A stretch of DNA of 64,000 bases from Roridomyces roridus. Lineage: Eukaryota; Basidiomycota; Agaricomycetes; Agaricales; Mycenaceae. Shown piece after piece: positions 21,158 through 32,675 of the stretch (position 1 is its first letter; each line of letters opens with the position of its first letter). The notes beneath the pieces were generated by a model. That model did no database searches. It was not told the origin of the DNA and saw only the letters and a program-made list of their open reading frames with translations. The stretch lies in NCBI GenBank assembly GCA_029378245.1, contig JARKIF010000010.1, positions 1,364,001-1,428,000 on the forward strand. The letters are read 5' to 3'. Made by a program: the position numbers and the translations under genes.

Positions 21158-21817
21158 TATTCGGGGAAGGGACGTTGACGCGACTGTCAGTGTGGATGGT
21201 GGGGTATTTAACTCTGCCCCTATGGCCAGATTCCTCATTCCTCGGGTTGAACCTCGGACCCGCGTTCTCTCCATGAAGGGATTGTTGAGCTTCTCTGGCT
21301 TTCCCGGTATTACGATGAACCGGAATCAGCTATGTACAATCGGGGTCCGCGTAAGGATATTGGATTGGACATTTTGCTCGCTGAGGATTCTTCGCAATCC
21401 GATTCCTAGGAGAGGCGCCGATTACAGCCCAGATGGCACGCCGTACCCGCAAAACTCGCACCCCGCGGTGTCAGTTTTGAGAGTACGGGTCTCGTACCCG
21501 CGGCTTCACATCTTCCTAGGCTCGGACATCTTCAGCGGGCTTGAGCAGGAAGAGACGGCTCACGATATCGAAACCACGGCCTCGATCATGCGCTTCTTGA
21601 AAAACATCAGACTGAATCTCTGGTGCGAGAGTTTGGGGCTGCGTGGATCGCGAGGGAAAGTCATTTGCGACAGAGCTGAGAATAGTAGGGGTCTGCTGGC
21701 TTGGCCTGGGACTTGTGTCGCCCGCGGGTTGTCAGGTAGACGAAAAGGAAGACAGCGATAGTTCTTGCGTGCGAGGCCGGTGAAGAGCTGTTCTTCGATC
21801 CCATCCCAGACAGCAGT
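21158..21817. other. SDR promoter side and unassigned sequence
   Basis: This holds the ancestral upstream region of the SDR gene, with a TTTAAATA-like stretch on the minus strand near 21200. A 204-codon plus-strand frame from 21147 crosses it without recognisable domains and is probably spurious. Confidence 0.4.
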
Positions 21818-22712
21818 CACTGCGTTTTGTGAAATCTGGCCATGATACGGAAAGGGCGGGGGATATGTAAAATATTCAATCTGTCCATGCCATGGCAAGT
21901 TCAATGATCCATGTGTGGACTGGCCGAAAACTAGGTTACCGAGTCCCTTGTCTGGCCACCGATGGCCATTTGATTTAGCCTGCCCATGGACAGATTGAGT
22001 AGCCAGGCATGGCCGGGGTGGATAGATAATGGGCCAGATTGAACATATGTACCATATATATCCGTAAATTCCAAATAAATTGATTTTGCAGCCCGAATGC
22101 CTAGGATTCGTTGAATGCAGTACTTGTATTGGGTCGAAACTAAGTAGGTACAATACAAAATCCCTTGAGCTGAGTAATTCCTAATGCTAAATCGCAACTC
22201 AGGTGCCTCCCTTCGCGTACAACTCCGCAAATGCTCGTCGTGTGCGCGCCGCACACGCCGTTGTTACTTACTACTCAATGGGACCCGCGCTTAGGTGCCA
22301 ATGCTGGCGCGTATAGTGAAAATGTGGACGTCCCCAGGCCTGCAGGAGTGATCGTACCTTATGTGTAGAACTCAAACGGCGTGGTCAAGGCGGGTGGTGG
22401 GAGTTGGAAGGGAAATGATGACGGGAATTCTGAGGAATCATTGCCGGGATTTATAAGTGGTCATAGCCGAGCTGGCCCAGGGAGCCATGGCGAGGAGAGA
22501 AGGTAAATCCACGGCTGAGGAAATTTGATCTTTCCGCGGGGTGGGCCAATTGAGCCAGATTGTCTGGCCACGCGAGGCCGGATCGCAGGATTCTCAATCT
22601 AGCCAGAGTGTGGCCAGATTCCGGGGCCAGGTGGGGCAGGAAATTGGATGGGTTGGCTATATCAACAAGCCAACCTCTCCACGGGGGCAACCAGATTGCA
22701 CAAAACGCAGTG
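21818..22712. mobile_element. Non-autonomous CACTA-like DNA transposon
   Basis: This is an 895-bp element with near-perfect inverted ends of about 22 bp, CACTGCGTTTTGTG(A/C)AATCTGG on each strand, flanked by the 3-bp direct duplication AGT. Both arms contain repeated TGGCCA/CTGGCCA/CCAGATT motifs, the subterminal repetition typical of CACTA (EnSpm/CMC) elements, which also make 2-3-bp duplications. No transposase frame is present, so it depends on an autonomous partner elsewhere. It lies just 5' of the gene at 22898. Confidence 0.82.
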
Positions 22713-22897
22713 AGTGAAGAGTCAGGAGTCAGGCGGCATCACGGGATCATCCAAACTGGACCAACTTTTGCCACGTTTCTGATGTCCGCTTGTCGGCCCG
22801 CCATACCCAAAGGTCGTGGCGTCCTCGCGACTTGCACGCCGTTTTGGAAAGTGTTCATGCCCTTTCCTCGTACGTCTCTTCCACTATCTCTCCCATA

Positions 22898-25511
22898 ATG
22901 CTGCTCCCATTCCTCCCGCCTGGGCTCTCCCCGCTACCCTTCCCCGCCCCGGTGGCGTGGCTCTTCTCCTTCGTCGCATTCGTCTGCGTCGCCGTCTCTG
23001 CCTACGTCTACCGACCTGCCGTCGCCCTTCTACGCCTCATCCATCCTGCGCACGAGCACTCCGAGCTGCCTACGAGCATCGACGGACATACCACTGGCCG
23101 AGCACCACCAACACCACTCCGTGGGCGCGGCCGCACGCGATCCAAACCCAGCCGTCTTTTCTTCAACAAGTTGGGACTGGGATTGGGCCGTGGTGCACGC
23201 AGTCTAGGCCCAGTTCTTCCACTCCACTCGCCCGGTCTAATCGAGTCGGAGAGCGCTGTGCCGCTCGTCAACGTCCATGGCTCTGACCGTGCTGCCTCGT
23301 GGGCGTCCGTATCGTCCTTTTCCACCACATCTGAGTCGCGACGGGCTTCGACTTCGGACGGGCATCATCTGCACTTGCCAGACGCCACACTGATCGACGT
23401 GTCTCCAGCCCCCATCGAGCTCGTCGACGTCTCCGTGCCCCCTTCACCTGCCGCTTGGGCCCGTGCTCACCCACCGTCCTTCCCGACATCTCCAGCCGCG
23501 CCTGGGTTCCATGCCCACCTCACGCCTACGCTGGCATCGATTCCTACTATTTCTCAGCCTATGAATTCGACTGTGCTACCCGCACCCCCGCCCCGTGTTC
23601 TCTCTTCTCCTCCACCCCGGATTCCGGTCTCGAGGCCGAGATCAGCGCCCCCACTTTCCAGCACACCTCCCGCTGTCGTGCATGTGAGCGTGGCTCAGCT
23701 AGTCGCTGTCGACGAGTGTGGACCTGCACCGGAAGAGCTACCCCTCCCTTCTCCGCATCTGCAGCTCCCGTCGCCACCACCTTCACCGCCTTTGTCACCG
23801 TCGCGGGCCAAGGAGGAGGAGGAGGACGTGGGGCTCGTTTCGGTTTCGGGGGAACAGGACGGGGGTGAAGGGTTGTTGGTGGATCTGCGGGAGAGCGCTG
23901 GCGAGCTGGAGGATTTGACTCTGGCGAAGACGGATGCTGGAGCTGTCACGCTCCCGACGGAGGCGGGCGTGCAGTTGCTGCAAATGGAGGTTGAGGAAGA
24001 GCAGCCAGGTGTGTCTGGCGGTGAGGAGCATGACACGAGGTACCATTGGGAGCTGCTTGCATCCCAGCCCGGAGATGCGCCTAAAGGGTACGCCTCCCTT
24101 GTCTTTTCTGGTTCTTACCGCTGACGATGGGGTTTTCAGGGACGCTGATAGTTATGAACCGAACGACATTCACGACTTTGACGAAAATTATGACCAGGAG
24201 GATGAGGAGGTGAAGATGGAGGGAGTGGAAGGGCAGAGTGCTGTGGAGCCTGCGCTCGTCGAGGCTGCTGTCGAGTTGGAAGCAGCGGCCGAGTTGGAAG
24301 CAGCGGCCGACGCTAAAGGAGCTGATGATGACGCCGAGGCTGTCCCTACGCCAGTCCCTGGGATCGAGCAGGGCGATGTTTCGCCCGCGGTCCATGTTGG
24401 CAAGGCCGAGGACGAGTCGATTACCCAGCCTGACATTCTCGAGGCTACAGGGGAGCCCGCCGCTTCAGAGGTTGCCGAGTTGATGTCCGTCCCAGTCCCC
24501 TCGGTCGACGAGCGTGAGGTGTCGCCCGCGGTTCAGGCTGTAAAGAGCGAGGACGCTGAGGAGCAAGACCCGGATGACCTCCCACTTCCCGAATTTCCCG
24601 TGCCCTTACTTTTCCGGCCTCATACGCCCGCTGACTCCATTGACGGGAGGGAGGCGGAGGGGACGGAAGATGGTGATGAGGATGTGGAGGACGGGTATGA
24701 GGAGGACGTCGAGTCTGGGTCTTCTGGGTCCTCGGATGACGAGGAAGATCCACCGCTCATGCCGCTCCCTGCTTTCGAGGATATCGAATTCTCTCCGCGG
24801 TGGCCGTCGGTCACGGTGTGGACGCCCCCAGCAGACGATGTGGACGTCGAGCCGTTTATCCTCGATCAGGTGGATGTGGATGCGACGCCGTTGGCGCCTG
24901 TCTTGCTTTTGGACATGGACATGCAAGGGGAGAAGGAGACGACGGTGCATGGGAGTCTTGACTTGCCTTCGCCTGCTGTCGCTGTTGGGGAACGGGATAT
25001 TGTGGAGCCTGCGACGCCGGAGCCTGCTGTCGTCACCTTGGAGCGACAGGAGGAGCGGGGTGTGGAGAACGAGAACGACAAGGAGGAGGAGGAAGAGGAA
25101 GAAGACCTTGGCGTGCGCCCCGAATGGTCGCTTCGTGCCGCCGCCGCCCCTGCGCTGGGTCTTTCCAAAGAGGCGCTGCTGGCTATGGGAGAGAAGGAGC
25201 GGGAGAAGATCGAGGCACGTGCCCGCGAAAAACAGCAAGAGAAGGTGCCTGGCGCGTTCCCTGGACTCGGAGTGCCTACCTCCCCGTCCTCTACCCCCGC
25301 CTCCCCGGCCCTGAGCGAAAAGCCTTTGTCGACCGCTCTGGAAGTCAAAGCTAGGCCGATGGCAAGACGCTCGCCGCTGGATGCGGCGTTGGCGATGCAG
25401 CTCAGGCCTGGATTGGGTGTGGGCGCGGATGGGGCGTGGTTGGTTAGGTTTTTGATGAGCTTTTTTGGGTGGTTTGCGGTGCTTGTGGCTAGTGGGAGGG
25501 AGTTTTCGTAG
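22898..25511 (+). CDS. Large acidic, mostly disordered protein with terminal hydrophobic segments
   Basis: This is an 853-residue protein from two exons (22898-24087 and 24140-25511) joined by a 52-nt intron in phase 2. A hydrophobic N-terminal segment (about residues 14-38, VAWLFSFVAFVCVAVSAYVY) can act as a membrane anchor. A second one lies at the extreme C-terminus (WLVRFLMSFFGWFAVLVAS). Between them are Ser/Pro-rich and then Asp/Glu-rich low-complexity sequence, including twin repeats VSPAV(H/Q) and LEAAA(E/D). A basic/Ala helix with EKEREKIEARAREKQQEK lies near 780. No enzyme domain was recognised. Sequence before 22898 in the same frame lies next to a transposon end and is not assigned. 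It is conserved-looking but of unknown function. Confidence 0.7.
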
Positions 25512-25848
25512 GTTTCGTTTTTGTTTGATTCTCGACCATGCATATCATATCATCTATTCGCACGTACATCCTCCTCCTTGCATATCTACATCCACATCCA
25601 CATCGTCTCGCATTTCGCACTTATCCGCACTTTTTTTTTGCATATCTGGCATTTGGAATCACGATCTCATTCTCGTTCATCGTCAAGTACAGTACATAGT
25701 CTCACATACCTACTCGTATGCATCCGGATTAATTTAATGAATTCTGTGGGGAGAGGCAAGAGGGACGCGATCGGATCAAGTCTGTCACTCTTTGCTCACA
25801 GCTCCCATCTTGGTCCTTTTACGATCTGGCCTCTCGCGGCTTGACACG

Positions 25849-26245
25849 CTGGCGAGCTCTTTCCCCACGGACGTTGAGCTTTGAGCACTTTTGGAATCTT
25901 GACTTCTGCTTTGCAATTGCGGACTCTGTACAGCTCGTGTCTTTCTCGTCGTCGGCAAACATAATTCGATTTCAAGAAGAAAGAACTCTCTGGGTGACCT
26001 TGGCCTTGTGCTGATACTGATGCAAGTGAGTTCTGACCGTCTTCCAGCGTGGGCTGGCGAGCTTTCCCCGCCGGCGTTGACTCTTGAGCACTTTTGGAAT
26101 CTTGACTGCTACTCTGCAGATTCTGTACTTGCAGCTCGTGCACAACTCGTTGGTTTCCGCGTGTTTTCGTCTTCGTCGGCAAACATGATTCGATTTCAAG
26201 AAGGAAATCTGGTGCCTTGACCTTGTGCTGATGCAAGTGGGGTCT
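25849..26245. repeat. Tandem duplication, about 200-bp unit
   Basis: Two diverged units start near 25849 and 26054. Both contain GAGCACTTTTGGAATCTTGACT, then CGTCGGCAAACAT(A/G)ATTCGATTTCAAGAAG, then CCTTGTGCTGAT. The period is about 205 bp. No coding role was seen. Confidence 0.75.
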
Positions 26246-26409
26246 TGGGATTCGTCCGGCGAAATGTTAAATAATTCGTGGGGAAACCCGATGACGAGGA
26301 CGAGGACGTACCATGCTCGCCGTTTTCCTGGGTTGGATGGACACAAGGGTGGCAGCTGGATGGGATTGGATGGGCCCAGATGTCCTTCAAATTCTTGGGG
26401 CCGTCATTC

Positions 26410-27625
26410 CTATCTGAAGCTACCGACTATCCGTGCTTCGACTACCCTTGAACTTGACGAAAAAACTTTTGCGGATGTTCTTCAGGGTCCACACAGCCGC
26501 GATCGTGCTCGTTTCCAAACCGACCTGGCTTCCTGTCGCCCATCGCGCCGCTCTGCCGGGCCGGCACTTGCTCACGAGTCTGCGAAGGGAGAAGCAAGTA
26601 CTGTCTAGATCTCATGGTCATCCTCGGCTATCTTATCGAAGCAGGCCGTGGCGAGGAGAGATGGTATTTCTTCACACAAAGCGACAACTAGTGCCTGTAT
26701 TTGCTGCCTTTGTGGTGCCTGGGTTGTTATTGAAAGGAACTGTCTTCTTTGTTTGCGGACCACGAAAGGGTGTATTTCTTTATGGGAAGGTCGCTTGCTT
26801 CTGACAAAAATGTTCCTCAATTCAGGGTCCATTCGCCTTCTTGCCCACACCAGCCACTCGTTGATAACGACTATCCCGGTGGTACTTGGCCAGGTTCTGT
26901 GCCATTCTGGCGGGTCGCCACTGCCTCCGCAAGCCTACGAGGTGGAAATCGAGGTGCAGAGACTCTACCGCATGTATGTGACCTGAACATGTACTACATG
27001 CATGATAACGTTCGAGACTTCGAGCTAGCTGGTGTACTTCCCGGGGTTGCCATTGCTATCTGAGGCTACCTACTATCCCGGTTTCCTCACCGTGTTTCGA
27101 CTACCTTTGAACTCCGCAAAGACACTTGGTGTGGGGTTCTTCAGGGTCCAATCGTGTTCGTTTCCAAACAGGCCAGGTAGTTCTTGGCCAAGTTCTGTTT
27201 GCCCGTCGCGCCGTTCTGCTGGGCATTCACTCACTCACGAGTCTGCAAAGGGAGAAGCAAGTCTGTCGCATGGTCATCCTCGGCTTCGGCTATTTTATCG
27301 AGGGACGCCGCGGCGAGGACAGATGGTATTTCTTCACACAAAACACGAAGCGACAACTAATGCCTATATTTGCTACCCTGGGTTGCTATTGAACGGACCG
27401 ACGACCGTTTAAATTTGTTTGCGGATGACGAAAGGGTGGATTTCTTTACGGGAAGCAGGACGCTTGGGGTTACCTCGAATCCGACGAACACCCTTCTCCT
27501 TCTTGCCCACACCAGCAACTCGTCGATAACGAGTATCCTGGTACAAAGTGGAAATCGAGGTGCAGAGATGTGACCTTGTCCTAAGTACAGGCATGCTAAC
27601 ATACGAGACTTCCACCCCACCAGCT
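26410..27625. repeat. Tandem duplication, about 645-bp unit
   Basis: Unit 1 (about 26410-27055) and unit 2 (about 27056-27625) share collinear blocks. These include TCTTCAGGGTCCA, CTCACGAGTCTGC(G/A)AAGGGAG, GATGGTATTTCTTCACACAAA, TTCTTGCCCACACCAGC and GTGGAAATCGAGGTGCAGAG. Unit 2 is shortened by deletions. Neither unit keeps a long open frame, so this looks like a duplicated relic of unknown origin. Confidence 0.7.
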
Positions 27626-28603
27626 GTACGGACTGCGCCAAAACCGGGGTAAGCCGTCCGTCCCCTTGATACCTCTTTAGAAGCACTAGTGACAGCTGAT
27701 ACTTCCTGAACAGGCCGTGGAGAACGTAGATTGGCACACGACTGCCAGGGTGCATTCCTTCCTTCAAGTCGATTGGGGTTGAGTCGCTGAGCGTGGTCAC
27801 GGTGTCAGTCAATCTGAACTTGACGTCGTCGGTTGCGGACCGGTTCTGTTTTAGTTTCTGGGCAGGTAATGCAAGGATCCGTTTACGGCTTTGTAGCGTC
27901 TAAATCTAATCTATCCATCTACTCTATGATAGGCCTAATCAAGATCGAACAGAGTGCCAGTTGGACGGTTTCTCCGAACCCGAATCCGCCGTATGCAATG
28001 TGCATCTCCGAGATCTCGTTCCCAATTCCAAGACAAGCAAGTACCTCCGCGCCTCGTATGGCTACTGCTTTTCCTCTTTTATTTATTTTTTGGTGCATTT
28101 ATAGATTTTGAGCTCGAGTTGAACGACGCGGAGGGAACTCAATGCCATGGAGGTGCTACGCTGAGCAGGTACGTCCTGTTCTGGATGACCGACAAGTGAC
28201 ACTGGAGAAAGATTGGAATACCGCACACCATACCGGCCCACTGTCTGCGGAGAAGAGACCGGGGTCATGGTGCTGCTGTAGGAATCGCAAAGTTGACTGG
28301 TGCCGTCCCAGGTATGTTAGAAAACAAACCATTTCCGTCTTGAATCGAGACTGTCCATGGGCGTGGCTGAATGACGGATTCAGGCCCCGTTGGAATTCGA
28401 AGGATTCGGGAAAGCCAACAGATGGAGGTGCTCGTTTGCCTTTTCTGCAATATTCACCATCCGAATTGACAGAGAAAAATGCCGAGGGAACATTCGCCAG
28501 GCATCGTGCTCACCACAAGCCATAATTCATGTAATGGGGTACGTACCACGCTGAGTTTATCCTGAGTATAAAGCTGAAGCGTCTTGGCTCTAACACTCAC
28601 GAA

Positions 28604-28938
28604 ATGTGTTTTATGTCCACCCGTACTGTTCTCCACTTTGCCTGTGGACACCTCACGTCCGAGAGACCCGTCAAGGTTAGTGGTTGAAAGTTCTATCTAA
28701 GAATCTACTTACGATGGGAGTCCAGATTGACTGTGGTTACCGTTGGTGCCGGTACAGCAACATGCACCCCAATGGCAGGAACGATCGGTGCGCCAACTGC
28801 GCGAATACGTGCAAGCAAACGTGAGTGCCGCAGTTTACTCTCTAAACGATGCTTAATTTCTACGTCAGGTTGGACGCACCGATGACGTTCGAGGGCCCCG
28901 CCTCCGCGGGTGCTTGTGTAGCTTGTAAGCGCGGGTAG
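28604..28938 (+). CDS. Small Cys-rich protein, MC..CGH..DCG..WCRYS family, copy A
   Basis: This is a 78-residue protein from three exons (28604-28675, 28726-28820 and 28869-28938) with introns of about 50 nt and a closed frame. The pattern is MC-x10-C-G-H, then IDCGYRWCRYS, HP, C-x2-C-x3-C and a final C-x2-C, suggesting a compact zinc-binding fold. It has no signal peptide or membrane segment. The same spacing and intron positions recur in the gene at 58698-59046, which supports both models. I know the pattern as a recurrent uncharacterised mushroom protein type; no function is assigned. Confidence 0.75.
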
Positions 28939-29084
28939 GGAGGTCGTAGTGGATGAAATCATAAGTACTAGTCTTGTATCCAAGTTGAAATATTTGTTTC
29001 TCCGCCGCTTTGTAATAAACCTCGGCCTCTGATCCGATCGCTCTTTTCGTGATATCTCCGACTGACTCTTTCCACTTGCCAGCG

Positions 29085-31880
29085 ATGTCGTCGAGCGACA
29101 CAGCCGCGGCCCTCGCCTCTGCCAACCTCGGCTTCGACCACCTCTTTTCGAACCATATCGCAGACGCCCGAACAGCGTTCTCGGCACAGCAGAGTCCGTT
29201 CCATCTCCTCGGACTAGGGGCGTGCGCTTTCCTGGAAGCAGCGCTAGGGATGGAGAGCGGGATGACTGGAGAGGCATCGCGGCTGCTAACACAGAGTGAG
29301 GCTGGTGCGAGGAAGGCAGCGGCCGAGGCCAAGAGTCGGAAGGGAGGCACTTCGGGGGACAGGGGTGACGGTGCCGGACGGTTTGCAGCTGGGTTGGAAT
29401 GGGAGATCCTCAGTGCAGACGCTGTCGTTCTTCTCGGCCTCAGCCATGCCCTATCGTGCGTGTCTATGCTCTCCCTGTTTTTCCTGTGAAGATGACGTCG
29501 ACGATGTCAGCGAATCGTATATGGGATACTTGCAATGCATGTACTCTCTCAACTCGGCACACTCAAAGTTCACGCGCCTATACAAGACTGTGTTTCCCAA
29601 TGGTCTTCCCGAAGGCTCCAAATCCGTCGTGCCCAGCGCCGCGTCGAGCAGAGAGAGCCTCGTGCAGCCTGTACCTGTGCCCGCCGCTGTGGCCGCCCCC
29701 GCGAAAAAGTCGGTGCTCGGCCGATGGGGTGCCTCTGCTGTCTGGGGCAGGTCGTCGGCATCGTCGTCATCGTCATCGCTAGCCGCGCCGTCCCTCAGGT
29801 CGTCCGCGTCTAGCTTGTCCTTGCGTCCTTCGCCTGCCGAGGCGTCGCGGCCCCCAGAAGGGCCTGTGGAGGAGATGATTGTGGCTGGAACTGCCTTCGG
29901 TGCGTTAAGCCTCCTCTTTTTTCATTTCCAGTCGGGGATATCTCTGGTAGCGGCGGCTAGGGTTGCTAGCTGACCAACTCGCACGGCCGGCATGGCTTCT
30001 CGACATGTGCTCTTGTCTTGTTCCTATTTGTTGGACTCTTCGTGCCTGTCGCAGCCACTTGCATCCCCGGGCGTGGGGTTTCTGAGTTGACATCGCACCT
30101 CGCTAACCTAAAATTGGTTCAGGTTTCGGCCTCTTTAATCTGGTGTTTTCACTACTCCCCAAGAAAATCCAGTGAGTCATTGCTTTTTGTGACACGGATA
30201 ATTTTGAATGACCGTTGGTTAGGTCTCTCGTTGGCCTCTTTGGGTTCAAGCACGATCGGGCTTTGGCGCTCAAGGCGTTGGCTGTACGTTTTTGCCACCC
30301 TCTTCTTTCCTTGATTATTCTAATCTAATGCACAGCTGAGCGCGGGCGTGGACATTGGAGGCGGCTCGCTGGTTGCAGCGGGCACGGGCCGGGACGTCCA
30401 TGGCGTCTTTGCCGGGTGCGTCTATACCGTGTTTACATCGCAATCACTGACCGACCGGGCAGACTTGTTTTAATGACGTTCTACGGTGTGGTGCTCCTGC
30501 TATCGGGATATCAGGCTGACGAGGCGGAGTTGGTGAGGGTGTACAAGGGCGTTGTGGATTCGATCGAGGCGCGATATCCTGCGGGCGCGCTGTGGATTCT
30601 CAACCGGGCTAAAATTCTGCGCATGACGAACGATGCAAATGGGGCGATTGCTGTGCTACAGAACGCGCTGGAAACAGGACCGCGGACGTTTGTGCAGGCT
30701 GATACGCTTGTGAGTGCCTTGCCTTTTTTTCGACCGGAAATTAATTCAAGTGATATGTCATAGCTCGTCTTTGAGTTGGCGTGGACGTTGCTCGCACAAC
30801 GGAGGCATAGAGAGGCGGCGGAGGCGTTCATCAAGTTGACGGAGCTCAATTCATGGTACGTTCTGGATTGTTTTGAACTGCTTGTTCATGAATTTGGTGC
30901 GTAGGTCGCATGCGACGTACTACTTCATCGCTGCGGGTTGCTACATCTCGCTTGGGGACCGTACGAAGGCGCAGGAGCTTTTTGACGCGTTGCCGGGTCT
31001 GCTTGAGCGCAAGAAGATGGGTGGGAAGGATTTGCCGACCGAGGTGTTGATACGCAAGCGGAGTCAGTTGGCTATGTTTTTTCCCCTACCTGACTAGTGC
31101 TGATATTTCCGCAGTGGCGTACTACCAGGAGAAACAGAAGAGGCGGGGCGGAGATCCTTCCCGGTACGTGGAGAGTGTGAAAATTAGTTCCGCGGATGGT
31201 AATTCTTCTTTGATCGTGTATTGAAACGCCCGCTGACGTGGAAATTTTCAGAGCTCGGGATATGTACGACGCCTTTTATCTACTATATGTTTTGGCTGAC
31301 TCGCTTTGAATAGTCTGGAACACATACCAGCGTATAGATGATTCGGTCGCAGAGGCACACATCAAGGAGCTGGCGGCGTTCACACCGCCGGTTATGATCA
31401 GTGTGCCTAGCCCATATCTACCTGGCAACCAAGCAAGCGCGGCCTCTGCAGTGGGTTGCTTGTTTTTCTCTTCAACGCAAGTCCTGATGCTTGACTCAGG
31501 GTCCGCTGGATCTTGATACGCCCGACGAAAGTGCACTGCGTGCGCTCCTTCTGGGACTCATGCACCGCACGTTGAGGTTGTACGAACCAGCGCGCGCACT
31601 GTTGGAGTCTGCTGCGGGCGCTACCCTCAAGGCGAGTACGTGGATTGCGGGTGTTGCGGAGTTTGAGTTGGCTGTGGCGGAATTGCGTGAGGCCGAGTCT
31701 CAGTCTGTGGGCCCGGAGGGGTGGGGCAGGGTCCTGGATGGGGTTGAGGCGAGGCTTACGGTGGTGCAGGGGCTTGTGGGGAAGAGTGATGTGGATTTGG
31801 CATCGAGGTTGGAGAGTCGGGTTGCGTTGCTTAGGGATGAGGTGGAGAAGAAGAGGGGTATGGTTAAGAAGGCAGCGTAG
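29085..31880 (+). CDS. IML2: IML2/TTC39-family TPR protein
   Basis: This is a 686-residue protein built from 12 exons and 11 introns (47-55 nt except a 223-nt second intron). All phases close from ATG 29085 to the stop at 31880. It matches the fungal Iml2 / animal TTC39 family, cytosolic-mitochondrial TPR proteins; yeast Iml2 is linked to lipid-droplet-dependent inclusion-body clearance. Landmarks are [20 protein letters not shown] at the N-terminus, [20 protein letters not shown] in the middle, [18 protein letters not shown], then [43 protein letters not shown] and a C-terminal AELREAESQ helix region. A Ser/Ala-rich insertion (about residues 160-250) interrupts the N-terminal half. A 12-nt micro-exon (31252-31263) is needed to keep the frame. 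Confidence 0.78.
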
Positions 31881-32675
31881 ATAGACGAGTTGATGATTAT
31901 AGAATATTTTAAGAGGTGTACTCGCAGACTCTCATACACGACGGTTACTCATCCTTCCAACTCTTCCGAAGCGCCCTGTCGTCCAGCTTTTGGTATCAAA
32001 CTGCCTGGACTTTGGGAGATCGTTTCAGGTTGAGTATGGAATGTTTTGATTGGGAGGTGTCCGAACCCTGAAGACGGCATACAGTGCTGGTCTGATATGT
32101 ATACATAGGCCATCGGAGAAATATCCGAGTGAGTCAAGAGGAACTAGTCATATCCAGCTCTTCCGACACGGGCGATCGGAGAAATTCCGTGTGTCAAGAG
32201 GAATTACTCATCGTCCTATTTTTTCTAGGGCCCCCGTCGTTCAGCGTTTTAAGTTACTGAATGAGTGGAAAACTGCTGCCCGAGACAACATACAATTGGG
32301 CCTTCCAACCACTCCCATTGACTCTGCCTCTGCCTTTGCCACAGATCCGCAGTCCATCTCCCTGCCCTTCGTTCCACCTGACCCACCGACCTCTACTCCT
32401 CCGCCTCCTTTGAGATATCGTTTCAGGAGCTCAACTTGTGGCCCGTTGGACGCGCCGTCGTGTACATAACCACAGTTGAATTCGGTTGGATTACTATGGT
32501 CCTCATTCGGCGGATCGTACATGCATATGGTAGGGAAGCGTGTATAAAGAGTATTTACATTGTCTGTCTGTCATTGATTTGGGTTCAAATTGGCGCCACA
32601 CCAACACGGTTGTCCAGGCGGGCAGATGCAGCTGTCGGAGGTTTTTAGTATCGTGTGAGTAGAAACGGGGAAAAG
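31881..32675. other. Convergent intergenic region with short repeats
   Basis: Imperfect direct repeats occur at about 32108-32145 and 32170-32206 (CGGAGAAAT..TCCG followed by GTCAAGAGGAA). No gene is supported. Confidence 0.45.

Larger units (their letters stand above)
25512..28603. other. Repeat-rich intergenic region
   Basis: Apart from the two tandem duplications listed separately, this contains short ORFs on both strands with no recognisable domain and no splice-consistent gene. Confidence 0.45.

Noticed and set aside
21147..21761. 204-codon plus-strand ORF as a gene
   Set aside because: It begins in the 5' region of the minus-strand SDR gene, has no domain and no relative in the window, and reads as random sequence.
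24606..25238. Long minus-strand frames within 22898-25511
   Set aside because: Shadows of a GC-rich acidic coding region; Arg/Pro/Ser-rich with no motif.
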